The notes beneath the pieces are model-generated. The model saw only the letters and a program-made list of their open reading frames with translations. It was not told the DNA's origin and did no database searches. This document shows, one piece after another, positions 8,979 to 16,976 of a DNA stretch of 64,000 nt. The stretch is from NCBI RefSeq assembly GCF_016902295.1, contig NZ_JACJLQ010000001.1, forward strand, positions 122,732 to 186,731, in the 5' to 3' direction. The first letter of the stretch is position 1. Every line of letters begins with the position of its first letter. This DNA comes from Bacteroides caecigallinarum. Its GTDB lineage: Bacteria; Bacteroidota; Bacteroidia; Bacteroidales; Bacteroidaceae. The translations under genes were made by a program, and so were the position numbers.

Positions 8979-9360
8979 CTATTTTCCTCCTTTAATCCTA
9001 TTGCAATTCTTACAAAGCATCTGGCAATTTTCAGCCACAGTAGTACCTCCATCTTTCCATGGTGTGATATGATCAGCTTCCATTTCTCAAGTTCAAAGTG
9101 TTTGCCGCAATGTACGCAAATATCTTTTTGGTGTTCATAGGCTTCACGTTTCTGCTTTTTATCAAACGTACGGAAACTTAAATCACGCAAATTACCGCTC
9201 AGAACATAACGGTAGATACCGGATTTTTTCATGATTTCATCATCTTCCATCAAATCATGGATTTGTTTTTCTAATGCAGCTGTGTCATAGACACCATCAC
9301 CATATTTGTCGAACATTTAATAAGATCTGCAATTTTTATTGATTTCAATTCTATCTGCAT
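8979..9360 (-). pseudogene. DUF262-HNH nuclease remnant (internal deletion plus frameshift)
   Basis: The minus strand begins at 9360 with an AAAGGAG-type ribosome site and MQIELKSIKIADLI, the usual start of DUF262 (GmrSD-like) proteins. It then jumps, out of frame, to the C-terminal part of the same family: MFDKYGDGVYDTAALEKQIH, then the HNH start [14 protein letters not shown] second break at 9083-9085 (three A where four are needed) throws off the rest. Restoring one base gives [20 protein letters not shown], then [14 protein letters not shown] and a stop at 8979, a full HNH finger with the Cys pairs. The DUF262 NTPase body is deleted. It starts three bases after the dinD stop, so it was co-transcribed with dinD. 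Confidence 0.85.
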
Positions 9361-9363
9361 ATC

Positions 9364-10221
9364 TTACTCCTTTCCTTTTTTTGAAGTTTTGTTTGTGCTT
9401 TGTTTCTTGGTCAAGGATTTTTCCTCAGATTTTAATCGTCGTTCTACCTTTTTTACGTCCTCTCCCGGCGGCAACTGTTCTGGAACAATTCCACGTTGAA
9501 GCAGCATATTCCTTACAGCAGCATTGTTGTCTACATGCTCACGGGTGATTTGTTCTTGTCCGTGCAAATCTTTTTGTTGTACATTCACTGAAGTCATTTC
9601 TGCGGCGAAATCTTTTGCTTTTATACTGATTGTTGGAAGGAAGTCAGCTAAAGGACGGTTATCAGGAGCACCTAATCTGCGTTTCAACAATGCTGTGTCT
9701 AAATGAAATAATGCCTTGTCGCCTTTAGAACGGATGATGCCGAATCCTTTGTTATCAACTCCGCGCTCATAAAGGATACCAGACAGGCGGTTTTCTGTTT
9801 CAGCCAATTTGTTGCGTGCTACAACTCGCTCATGCTCTAATATTCTTTTTTGCACAAGTTCGGCCCGGCGTGTCTGTACAGCAAAGTAGTTTTGTGCAAA
9901 TGCTACTTGTACTTTGCGGGGGTCCCCATTTTGTGCTATAAGATAGCAGGCATAGCGCGTCAGCATGTAGTCATTTATCTCACGCTGAGCACCTTTGGCC
10001 AATTCTATCATTTTGCTGACGTCAGCAAAATGATATGCTGTTTCTTGGCCTGCATTTTCACATGCTGTCTTTGCTTTCTCTATGATATTCTCGAAGTTAC
10101 GCCATTGAGCATAACCCAATAAGGTAGAGAGTTCTCTTGCACTCCAGCATTCCACTCCTTCGTATTCGTTGGCGATGGATTCAAACTGTTGGAATAGTTC
10201 TATTATTTCTTCGGCTTTCAT
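9364..10221 (-). CDS. dinD: DNA damage-inducible protein D
   Basis: The 285-residue product matches DinD, an SOS-linked protein that in E. coli binds and inhibits RecA filaments. The BRO-N-like N-terminal part is clear ([24 protein letters not shown], about residues 19-43), followed by the typical block [23 protein letters not shown] (about 80-102) and the conserved ERGVD segment (about 150). The C-terminus is lysine-rich. The frame is intact while both flanking genes of its apparent operon (M.EcoRI-like methylase upstream, DUF262-HNH downstream) are broken; the spacings are four and three bases. A 30-bp perfect palindrome lies within the coding region. Confidence 0.9.
   Translation of the reverse strand: MKAEEIIELFQQFESIANEYEGVECWSARELSTLLGYAQWRNFENIIEKAKTACENAGQETAYHFADVSKMIELAKGAQREINDYMLTRYACYLIAQNGDPRKVQVAFAQNYFAVQTRRAELVQKRILEHERVVARNKLAETENRLSGILYERGVDNKGFGIIRSKGDKALFHLDTALLKRRLGAPDNRPLADFLPTISIKAKDFAAEMTSVNVQQKDLHGQEQITREHVDNNAAVRNMLLQRGIVPEQLPPGEDVKKVERRLKSEEKSLTKKQSTNKTSKKGKE
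10006..10035. promoter_or_regulatory. 30-bp perfect palindrome inside dinD
   Basis: The half-site TATCATTTTGCTGAC is followed immediately by its exact reverse complement. The central 22 bp have the form ATTTTGC-N8-GCAAAAT, identical in form to the palindrome at 10803-10824. It codes for the HFADVSKM stretch of DinD. A binding site for a regulator is inference. Confidence 0.55.
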
Positions 10222-10225
10222 AGGT

Positions 10226-10671
10226 TTACTTCTTGATTTTACGGATTAATATTCTCTTATATGAAGAATGTACAATTTCTCCATTAGGGCCAAGATAAAA
10301 TGTAATAGGATTCTATTGCATCGAAATTATCAAAATATGGGTAATATGAACTGTCATAGGTTTTATATAATATCAAATCATCATGTCGTTCTTTATAGTC
10401 GAGGTTTGTGAACCATCTTACACCTTTTACTCGAATGAATTTTCTTCCATTTGCATCTATACCACATCCTGCTGCATTCAATTCATAGTTATCAGGAACC
10501 CAGAATTTTCTGTTGCCACTATGAATACTGGCTCCTAACCACATTTTGCCTTTCATAATAAGAGGAAAAATTTGTTTTGTAGACACAGAATTCATTATTA
10601 ATATCTTATAGTTGTGTATAAAATTCATCTTTCTTTGCTTCCTTAGCTTTATTCATATTTTTATTTGCCAT
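10226..10671 (-). pseudogene. M.EcoRI-like adenine methyltransferase remnant
   Basis: Three disconnected pieces of an EcoRI-family adenine-N6 methylase lie in order on the minus strand. From the ATG at 10671: NKAKEAKKDEFYTQL, then a stop codon, then DINNE. After a deletion and frame change comes a middle block (KQIFPLIMKGKMWLGASIHS, VPDNYELNAAGCGIDANGRK, WFTNLDYKERHDDLILYKTY, DNFDAI). After a second deletion and frame change comes the C-terminus [24 protein letters not shown] with a stop at 10226. The catalytic NPPF region and the cofactor-binding motif are in the deleted part, so it is dead. The middle block alone gives an open frame (10284-10628) that might be misread as a 114-aa hypothetical. 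It ends four bases before dinD. Confidence 0.88.
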
Positions 10672-10802
10672 GTAATTATATTCATTTCGTGGAAATTTCT
10701 TTATAACTCTTTTAAAATAATCAGTTCATCAACAAAATTAATCTTTTTATTCCAAAATGAAAAATAATTAAATGTTGGATTATTTCGGATTATAATATTA
10801 CT

Positions 10803-10824
10803 ATTTTGCAGATATCTGCAAAAT
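10803..10824. promoter_or_regulatory. 22-bp perfect palindrome upstream of the methylase remnant
   Basis: ATTTTGC, the self-complementary octamer AGATATCT, and GCAAAAT form a perfect dyad about 130 bases upstream of the methylase start. It shares the ATTTTGC-N8-GCAAAAT form with the palindrome in dinD, though the octamer differs. Confidence 0.6.
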
Positions 10825-10895
10825 GATAGTACAAATCACCTTCACATCCTTCACACTGCGAGGAGCAATGTGTGTTTTGTTATATTTTTATGTCA

Positions 10896-10924
10896 TTTAA
10901 ACGGTATTTAAACAGTATTTGAAT
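10896..10924 (+). repeat. 11-bp phased TTTAAAC array, copy 2
   Basis: TTTAAAC at 10896 and 10907 and TTTGAAT at 10918, with spacers GGTA and AGTA. Same orientation and period as the copy at 8633, so the two bracket the methylase-dinD-HNH remnant as direct repeats. Confidence 0.85.
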
Positions 10925-10967
10925 GGATTTCGAACAAGCAGGCATAAAATACACTACATTTTTTGGT

Positions 10968-11055
10968 GCCGACTATAGTGGGCAGAGCTGCCGACTGTAG
11001 TCAGCAATGCTGCCGACTATAGTGGGCAATGCTGCTGACTATAGTCAGCACCAAA
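10968..11055. repeat. Four tandem 22-bp dyad units (GCTGACTATAGTCAGC family)
   Basis: Units start at 10968, 10990, 11012 and 11034. Each is a dyad close to GCTGACTATAGTCAGC plus a six-base spacer (AGAGCT, AATGCT, AATGCT). Units 2 and 4 have near-perfect dyads, while units 1 and 3 share the variant right arm AGTGGGCA. The outermost bases TTTTGGTGC and GCACCAAAA also pair, so the whole array is enclosed in a larger inverted repeat. Confidence 0.9.
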
Positions 11056-11130
11056 ATAAGTATAGTCGGAAATCATAAAAAAGTCTTGTTTGCTACTTTG
11101 ATTCTTCCAATATCCGCTACAAACAAATCC

Positions 11131-11229
11131 ATTATTTCTTTGGAAAATTTAAAAATCAGCCTAATTATTTCCTTGGATTTTTCAATTTTTGCCCTGATTA
11201 TTTCCTTGGAAAATTTAATTTTCACCCAA
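11131..11229. repeat. Three tandem 33-bp units with core ATTATTTCCTTGGAAAATTT
   Basis: Units at 11131, 11164 and 11197 each begin ATTATTTC(C/T)TTGGA. The rest diverges (AAAATTTAAAAATCAGCC, TTTTTCAATTTTTGCCC, AAAATTTAATTTTCACCC). The TTGGAAAA core at 33-bp spacing recalls the array at 8299-8382. It ends 100 bases before topB. Confidence 0.85.
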
Positions 11230-11329
11230 TCTCCTCATTCCATAATTCCGGCTTTTATTTGGTTATATCGGAAAAAATCACGAAAATTGCATGACATTTA
11301 ATGATTTTATAAGCTTATACTGACAGAGA

Positions 11330-13477
11330 ATGATAGTTTGCATAGCCGAAAAGCCCAGCGTGGCGAGAGACATAGCGGAAGTGCTTGGCGCACACAATAA
11401 GAAGGATGGTTTCATAGAAGGAAACGGTTATCAGGTGACATGGACATTCGGACACCTGTGTACGCTGAAAGAGCCGCACGAATATACTCCGCAGTGGAAA
11501 TCGTGGTCGCTTGCAAGTCTGCCGATGATACCGCCGCGCTTCGGGATAAAGCTGATAAACGACTCCGGTATAGAAAAGCAGTTCAAGATAATAGAATCGT
11601 TGATGCAGAAGGCGGATATGATTATAAACTGCGGTGATGCCGGACAGGAGGGTGAACTGATACAGCGATGGGTGATGCAGAAAGCGGGAGCGAAATGCCC
11701 GGTGAAGCGTCTGTGGATTTCGTCGCTTACGGAAGAGGCTATCAGAGAAGGGTTTGCAAACTTGAAGGACCAGTCGGAATTTCAGCCTTTGTATGAGGCG
11801 GGACTAAGCCGTGCGATAGGCGACTGGACGCTCGGAATGAATGCCACACGACTTTATACTCTGAAATACGGACAGAACAAACAGGTGTTGTCCATCGGGC
11901 GCGTGCAGACTCCTACGCTGGCTCTTATCGTGAAAAGACAGCAGGAGATAGAGAATTTCGTACCTAAACAGTACTGGGAGCTGAAGACTTCGTACAGGGA
12001 TACTGTGTTCTCTGCCATAGTGCGCAAGAGTGATGAGGAACTGGCTGAAGAGGCTGCCGCTGAAAAGGAAAATCCGCAGCTGAAAAAGAAAACTCCTGCA
12101 AAGGAGGATGCCAACAGGGGTATTCCGCCTATCATCGACCAGGCTACAGGCGAACAATTGCTGGAACGCATAAAGAACGCTCCGTTTACTATCACCGATA
12201 TTTCATCGAAGAAAGGAACTGAGGCACCGCCAAGACTTTTCGACCTTACTTCGCTCCAGGTGGAATGTAACAAGAAATTCGGTTATTCTGCCGATATGAC
12301 TTTACAGCTCATACAGTCGCTTTACGAAAAGAAGGTGGCCACTTATCCGCGTGTGGATACTACTTTCCTGAGTGATGATATATATCCCAAGTGTCCGAAG
12401 ATTCTTGAGGGACTGAAGGATTATGCCGTATATACGGCTCCTCTGGCTGGCAAACCGCTTATAAAATCGAAAAAGGTGTTCGATAATTCGAAGGTTACGG
12501 ACCACCATGCCATTATTCCTACGGGCGTGCAGCCGCGTGAACTTACGAATATGGAGAAAACGGTTTACGACCTTATTGCAAGGCGTTTCATCGCTGTGTT
12601 CTATCCGGACTGTAAGTTCTCTACCACTACTGTGATAGGCGAGGCGGATTCTATAGAGTTCAAGGTGACGGGAAAGCAAATCCTGGAACAGGGATGGAGA
12701 GTGGTGTTCGCAAAGGAACAGCAGGATGATACGAAGGAGAATGACGAGGAAAAGACTCTGCCAGCATTCACGAAAGGGGAGAGCGGACCGCACTATCCTT
12801 CGCTTTTCGAAAAGTGGACTCAGCCGCCACGCCCATATACTGAGGCTACTCTCCTAAGGGCAATGGAAACTGCCGGTAAGCTGGTGGAAAACGACGAACT
12901 GCGCGATGCGATGAAGGAAAACGGTATAGGTCGTCCTTCTACGCGTGCCGCCATAATTGAGACTTTGTTCAAAAGAAGATATATCCGTAAGGAGAAGAAG
13001 AATCTTATAGCTACTCCTACGGGGGTGGAACTGATACAACTTATTCATGAGGAACTGCTGAAATCTGCCGAGTTGACTGGTATCTGGGAAAAGAAGCTTC
13101 GCGAGATAGAGAAGAGAAGTTATGATGCCGCTACATTCATCAGCGAACTGAAGCAGATGGTTACGGAGATTGTATATAGCGTGATAAGGGATACGAGTAA
13201 CCGCCGTGTGACTGTTACTTCGGAGGAGGACGTGAAGGCTGCTGCGAAGAAAGGTTCTGCAGGAAAAGATACGGCTGCGAAACCGGCTGCTGCAAAGACT
13301 CCGCGCAAGAAAGCTGCTCCGAATGTGGAGAAAAAAGCCGTTGAACCGGAAATCGTGGGCGATGATATTGTCGGGAAGGTTTGCCCTTTATGCGGTAAGG
13401 GTACCATCATAAAGGGTAAAACAGCATACGGTTGTTCGGAGTGGAAGAACGGTTGTGGTTTCAGAAAACCGTTCTAA
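11330..13477 (+). CDS. topB: DNA topoisomerase III
   Basis: A type IA topoisomerase that decatenates single-strand junctions. The TOPRIM domain starts at once (MIVCIAEKPSVARDIAEVLG, with the acidic NCGDAGQEGELI near residue 100). The catalytic tyrosine is Tyr339 in TYPRVDT. GIGRPSTRAAIIETLFKRRY in the second half is typical of the family. The C-terminus has a lysine/alanine-rich linker (about 625-680), then a four-cysteine zinc ribbon (VCPLCGKGTIIKG..YGCSEWKNGCGFRKPF). At 715 aa it is of normal length. It overlaps the convergent methylase gene by 17 bases. An insertion rich in Glu/Lys (about residues 235-265) lies in the middle domain. Confidence 0.96.
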   Translation: MIVCIAEKPSVARDIAEVLGAHNKKDGFIEGNGYQVTWTFGHLCTLKEPHEYTPQWKSWSLASLPMIPPRFGIKLINDSGIEKQFKIIESLMQKADMIINCGDAGQEGELIQRWVMQKAGAKCPVKRLWISSLTEEAIREGFANLKDQSEFQPLYEAGLSRAIGDWTLGMNATRLYTLKYGQNKQVLSIGRVQTPTLALIVKRQQEIENFVPKQYWELKTSYRDTVFSAIVRKSDEELAEEAAAEKENPQLKKKTPAKEDANRGIPPIIDQATGEQLLERIKNAPFTITDISSKKGTEAPPRLFDLTSLQVECNKKFGYSADMTLQLIQSLYEKKVATYPRVDTTFLSDDIYPKCPKILEGLKDYAVYTAPLAGKPLIKSKKVFDNSKVTDHHAIIPTGVQPRELTNMEKTVYDLIARRFIAVFYPDCKFSTTTVIGEADSIEFKVTGKQILEQGWRVVFAKEQQDDTKENDEEKTLPAFTKGESGPHYPSLFEKWTQPPRPYTEATLLRAMETAGKLVENDELRDAMKENGIGRPSTRAAIIETLFKRRYIRKEKKNLIATPTGVELIQLIHEELLKSAELTGIWEKKLREIEKRSYDAATFISELKQMVTEIVYSVIRDTSNRRVTVTSEEDVKAAAKKGSAGKDTAAKPAAAKTPRKKAAPNVEKKAVEPEIVGDDIVGKVCPLCGKGTIIKGKTAYGCSEWKNGCGFRKPF

Positions 13478-14894
13478 CCTCGTCGGGCATATATCCGCTG
13501 CGGATTCTCCATTCCTGCGGATAGAGATTGTTCGCGCGGTTTCCTATGTTCTTCACAAAGCCTAGAGGAGTGTCGCGGTATGTCACGAGTACATAGCCTT
13601 TGGGAACTGAAGCATCGAGTGTGACAGCCTCCTTCCTGAGATATGCTATTGCCTGTTCGTAAGTGAGTTCTGCCTTTGGGAAAGTCTCTCTGTTGAGGCT
13701 TGTGCTCATGGCGAGCGAGTGATGAGGCTGCCAGTCTTTGCCTTTGTTTTCGGCAAGGGTGATGCCGCGATGGAGTATGCGGATGTTGTTTCCCTTGTCT
13801 TTCAGAAGGTTTTCCAGGCTGTTCAGCCTTTGTGATTTTGCCACTGCTGTAGTTCCGTCGATAGAGAATTCAAAATCTTCGCTTTCGCATATCCATGATT
13901 TTATTTCGCTGGTTATGGTCGGGGTGTTTTGTTTCTTGTCCTGCTTCTTGTTGTTTTTCTTATTGCTCTTTTTAGGATTGCAGTCGGACAGAATATCATA
14001 TTCTTCGTCTGATGTTCCGTTTTTGCGGAGTACGGCCATGAAGAGTCCTTCACCGATGGTTTTGTGTGGCAGGAAGCGATAGACCGGGAAGTCGTATCCG
14101 GCAAGGTTGCCTGTAATGTTCCATTCCTCGTTTGTTTCTACAGGAAGTACTTCTGCTCCAAGTTCGCTTGCTATCCAGGCTACGTTGTCTTCGTTTTCTT
14201 CACGGTTGAATGTACATGTGCTGTAAATTAGCAGTCCTCCTGGTTTCAGGCAAGGCCATATATCGCGGAGTATTCTGCGCTGGCGTTCCCAGCATAGTCC
14301 TACGTTGGCGGGGCTCCATTCTTCTACAGCCACTTCGTCTTTTCGGAACATTCCTTCGCCGGAACATGGTACGTCAGTCAGAATCACATCGAAAAGGGAT
14401 TCAAGCGGTGTGAAGTCCGAAGGGTCGTTGTTGGTTACTATCACTTCAGGATTTCCCCATTTTACTATGTTTTCGGCAAGTATCTGCGAGCGGTTTCGCA
14501 TCACTTCGTTGGCTATGAGCAGACTTCCTTCGGGGAGTGAGGAGCGGAGTAGTGTGGACTTGCCTCCGGGAGCCGCACACAGGTCGAGGGCGACAACCGG
14601 TGATCCTACATACTGGCTCAAGGCTCTTTCGAGAAACATGGATGATGCTTCCTGAACGTAATAGCTGCCGGCATGGAACAGCGGGTCGAACGTGAATGTA
14701 GGGCGTGCGGCAAGGTAATATCCGTCTGTTGTCCAGGGGATAAGTTTTGCTTCGTCCGGTACTTGTCCGGTCTTTGCTCCGTTGATTCGTATGCTCACGG
14801 GTGTATCGTTCTGCATCGCTTCGCAGAGGGCTTTACAGTTTTCCTCGCCCATAAGGGCTGATGTCCGGGATATAAATGAAACGGGGAAATTCAT
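13461..14894 (-). CDS. RsmF/NSUN-like RNA cytosine-C5 methyltransferase
   Basis: A SAM-dependent m5C RNA methylase of the NOL1/NOP2/Sun family, most like RsmF (16S rRNA). SAM motif I is LDLCAAPGGKSTLL (about residues 104-117). The two catalytic-region cysteines are in TDVPCSGEGMF (motif IV) and IYSTCTFNREEN (motif VI). The C-terminal ~170 residues contain a PUA-like domain of the RsmF type (LAMSTSLNRETFPKAELTYE..AIAYLRKEAVTL..GYVLVTYRDTPLGFVKNIGN RANNLYP). Length 477 aa fits RsmF. A lysine/asparagine-rich linker (KSNKKNNKKQDKKQN) separates the domains. The exact rRNA target is inferred. Confidence 0.9.
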   Translation of the reverse strand: MNFPVSFISRTSALMGEENCKALCEAMQNDTPVSIRINGAKTGQVPDEAKLIPWTTDGYYLAARPTFTFDPLFHAGSYYVQEASSMFLERALSQYVGSPVVALDLCAAPGGKSTLLRSSLPEGSLLIANEVMRNRSQILAENIVKWGNPEVIVTNNDPSDFTPLESLFDVILTDVPCSGEGMFRKDEVAVEEWSPANVGLCWERQRRILRDIWPCLKPGGLLIYSTCTFNREENEDNVAWIASELGAEVLPVETNEEWNITGNLAGYDFPVYRFLPHKTIGEGLFMAVLRKNGTSDEEYDILSDCNPKKSNKKNNKKQDKKQNTPTITSEIKSWICESEDFEFSIDGTTAVAKSQRLNSLENLLKDKGNNIRILHRGITLAENKGKDWQPHHSLAMSTSLNRETFPKAELTYEQAIAYLRKEAVTLDASVPKGYVLVTYRDTPLGFVKNIGNRANNLYPQEWRIRSGYMPDEVRTVF

Positions 14895-15011
14895 ATATTT
14901 CAGTATATATTAATATCTGCAAAGGTAATGTTTTTCATAATGTTTTTGATTAACTTTGCCCTCAAATAAATGTTTAGTTTTCAAGTTTGCATATAAACCA
15001 ACAAACTTAAA

Positions 15012-15040
15012 AACTTACAAACTTAAAAACTTAAAGATTC
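15012..15040 (+). promoter_or_regulatory. A-rich leader repeat before thyA
   Basis: ACAAACTTAAAAACTTA occurs twice in a row just before the thyA start; the second copy continues as AAGATTC and the ATG. Nearly the same string (ACAAACTTAAAAATTTAAAG) lies directly before trxA at 52690. A-rich leaders of this kind support initiation in Bacteroidetes, where Shine-Dalgarno sites are weak. Confidence 0.45.
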
Positions 15041-15835
15041 ATGAAGCAATATTTAGACTTACTTCAACGCATAAAGACCGAGGGCGTAAGGAAAGACGAC
15101 CGTACCGGAACGGGTACTGTCAGCGTGTTCGGACATCAGATGCGTTTCAACCTTGAAGATGGTTTTCCACTCGTAACTACCAAGAAACTTCATCTTAAAT
15201 CCATTATTCACGAACTTCTCTGGTTTCTGAAAGGTGATACAAACGTGAAGTATCTTCAGGAAAATGGTGTTAGAATATGGAATGAGTGGGCAGACGAGGA
15301 TGGTAATCTTGGACATATATACGGCTATCAGTGGCGTTCGTGGCCTACTTACGACGGTAAGTTTATCGACCAGATTTCGGAAGCTGTGAATATGATAAAG
15401 AATAACCCTGATTCAAGACGTATAATCGTGAATGCATGGAATGTGGCCGACCTTGATAATATGAATCTGCCTCCGTGTCACATGTTCTTCCAGTTCTACG
15501 TGGCTAACGGACGTTTGAGCCTGCAGATGTATCAGAGAAGTGCGGATACATTCCTCGGTGTGCCGTTCAATATAGCTTCGTACGCTCTCCTGCTTCAGAT
15601 GATGGCACAGGTGACAGGATTGAAAGCGGGCGATTTCATACATACTTTGGGTGACGCTCATATATATCTTAATCATTTGGAACAGGTTGACCTGCAGCTG
15701 ACAAGAACTCCGCGCCCTCTTCCTGTGATGAAAATCAATCCTGACGTAAAGGATATTTTCAGTTTCAAGTATGAGGATTTCCAGCTTGAGAACTATGACC
15801 CTTGGCCACACATTGCCGGTAAGGTTTCTGTATAA
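15041..15835 (+). CDS. thyA: Thymidylate synthase
   Basis: Converts dUMP to dTMP with methylene-tetrahydrofolate, producing dihydrofolate. The catalytic cysteine is Cys146 in [12 protein letters not shown]. Other family blocks are visible: [16 protein letters not shown] at the start, [48 protein letters not shown] and HIYLNHLEQ. Length 264 aa equals the E. coli enzyme. It precedes folA by 23 bases, a common arrangement because DHFR recycles the dihydrofolate made here. Confidence 0.98.
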   Translation: MKQYLDLLQRIKTEGVRKDDRTGTGTVSVFGHQMRFNLEDGFPLVTTKKLHLKSIIHELLWFLKGDTNVKYLQENGVRIWNEWADEDGNLGHIYGYQWRSWPTYDGKFIDQISEAVNMIKNNPDSRRIIVNAWNVADLDNMNLPPCHMFFQFYVANGRLSLQMYQRSADTFLGVPFNIASYALLLQMMAQVTGLKAGDFIHTLGDAHIYLNHLEQVDLQLTRTPRPLPVMKINPDVKDIFSFKYEDFQLENYDPWPHIAGKVSV

Positions 15836-15858
15836 TAATTATTAACTGAAGGATATTT

Positions 15859-16347
15859 ATGATTTCGATTATTGTAGCTATAAATAAGAATAACGGTATA
15901 GGATATAAGAACGAACTTCTGTACTGGCTTCCGAATGACCTGAAAAGATTCAAGACTCTGACTACAGGTCATACCATAATCATGGGACGCAAGACTTTCG
16001 AATCTCTTCCCAAGGGTGCTCTGCCTAACAGACGAAATATTGTTCTGAGCAGTCAGGATGTTACATTCCCCGGTGCAGAGTGTTTTCACAGTCTGAATGA
16101 TGCTCTTGAGGCATGTAAAGATGAAATAGAGGTGTTTATTATCGGTGGTGCCAGTCTGTATAAGGAAGCAATGCCTATAGCCGACCGTCTTTATATAACA
16201 GAGATAGATGATTCTGAAAAAGAGGCAGATGCTTTCTTTCCTGAAATATCTCTTGATATATGGGAAGAAAAAAGTAGAGAATGCCATTCAACAGATGAAA
16301 AGCATCTCTACTCATATAGCTTTTGCGATTACGACCGTATAAAATAA
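15859..16347 (+). CDS. folA: Dihydrofolate reductase
   Basis: Reduces dihydrofolate to tetrahydrofolate with NADPH. The 162-residue product starts ISIIVAINKNNGIGYKNELL and carries the substrate-binding region WLPNDLKRFKTLTTGHTIIM followed by GRKTFESLP, and the second nucleotide-binding motif VFIIGGASLYKEAMPIADRLYITEI. The acidic active-site residue lies in WLPNDL. It forms an operon with thyA upstream, and converges with the Lrp gene, the stops being three bases apart. Confidence 0.97.
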   Translation: MISIIVAINKNNGIGYKNELLYWLPNDLKRFKTLTTGHTIIMGRKTFESLPKGALPNRRNIVLSSQDVTFPGAECFHSLNDALEACKDEIEVFIIGGASLYKEAMPIADRLYITEIDDSEKEADAFFPEISLDIWEEKSRECHSTDEKHLYSYSFCDYDRIK

Positions 16348-16350
16348 TTT

Positions 16351-16830
16351 TTATTCTTCGTCATCCGCCAGATCGATTATTGGCATCTGGCGTTTGATTG
16401 CCTCATGGAACGATATTATTGTTTCGGAGCGCGACAAGCCGAGAGGCTGGAGTTTATCATGGATTATGCTCAGAAGATGGTGATTGTTCTTTGCATATAT
16501 CTTTATAAACATATCATATTGTCCTGTTGTGAAATGGCATTCTACTACTTCAGGAATTTTTTTCAATTCTTCTGTTACTGTATCAAACTGTTCAGGATCC
16601 TTCAAATACAAACCGATATAGGCGCATGTCTCATATCCGATTTTTTCAGGGTCAATTATAAATTCGGAACCTTTTAAGATGCCTAAATTTGTAAGTTTCT
16701 GAATTCTCTGATGAATTGCGGCACCAGATACATTGCACACACGAGCTACTTCCAAAAAAGGAATTCGAGCATTATCTGCTATCATACGCAGAATTTGTTC
16801 ATCCAAACTATCCAACTGATGATGTCCCAT
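16351..16830 (-). CDS. Lrp/AsnC-family transcriptional regulator
   Basis: The 159-residue protein has an N-terminal winged helix-turn-helix (LDSLDEQILRMIADNARIPF LEVARVCNVSGAAIHQRIQKL, about residues 6-46) followed by the RAM ligand-binding domain (CAYIGLYLKDPEQFDTVTEE to HHLLSIIHDKLQPLGL). This is the classical feast/famine regulator layout, which binds amino acids and controls transport or metabolism. The divergent M64 peptidase gene starts about 145 bases away, so control of that gene from the shared region is possible but unproven. Confidence 0.93.
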   Translation of the reverse strand: MGHHQLDSLDEQILRMIADNARIPFLEVARVCNVSGAAIHQRIQKLTNLGILKGSEFIIDPEKIGYETCAYIGLYLKDPEQFDTVTEELKKIPEVVECHFTTGQYDMFIKIYAKNNHHLLSIIHDKLQPLGLSRSETIISFHEAIKRQMPIIDLADDEE

Positions 16831-16976
16831 TTCTTAAAATTTAAATTTATACAAAGGTAGTGTTTTTATTCAAACTATATCTAACTAATGTCTTATAATT
16901 GTTTTATATTTAATTATCTTTGTAATAGATACTTTATTTTTTTATATATTATAAATAAAAACAGTTTTAAATTATT

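Larger units (their letters stand above)
10672..11329. other. 658-bp non-coding region before topB, packed with arrays
   Basis: No plausible gene lies here. From left to right it holds AT-rich sequence upstream of the methylase remnant, a 22-bp palindrome (10803-10824), an 11-bp TTTAAAC array (10896-10924), four 22-bp dyad units (10968-11055) and three 33-bp units (11131-11229). A short open frame at 11029-11301 is mostly translation of the arrays. Confidence 0.8.

Noticed and set aside
10284..10628. Intact 114-aa hypothetical gene
   Set aside because: It is the middle fragment of the M.EcoRI-like methylase remnant; the N- and C-terminal pieces lie next to it in other frames.
10968..11229. 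CRISPR array
   Set aside because: Unit periods are 22 and 33 bp, spacers are short and repetitive, and there are no cas genes; the units are dyads rather than repeat-plus-unique-spacer.
11029..11301. 90-aa gene on the plus strand
   Set aside because: Most of it is translation of the 22-bp and 33-bp arrays; composition is repetitive and no family is recognised.
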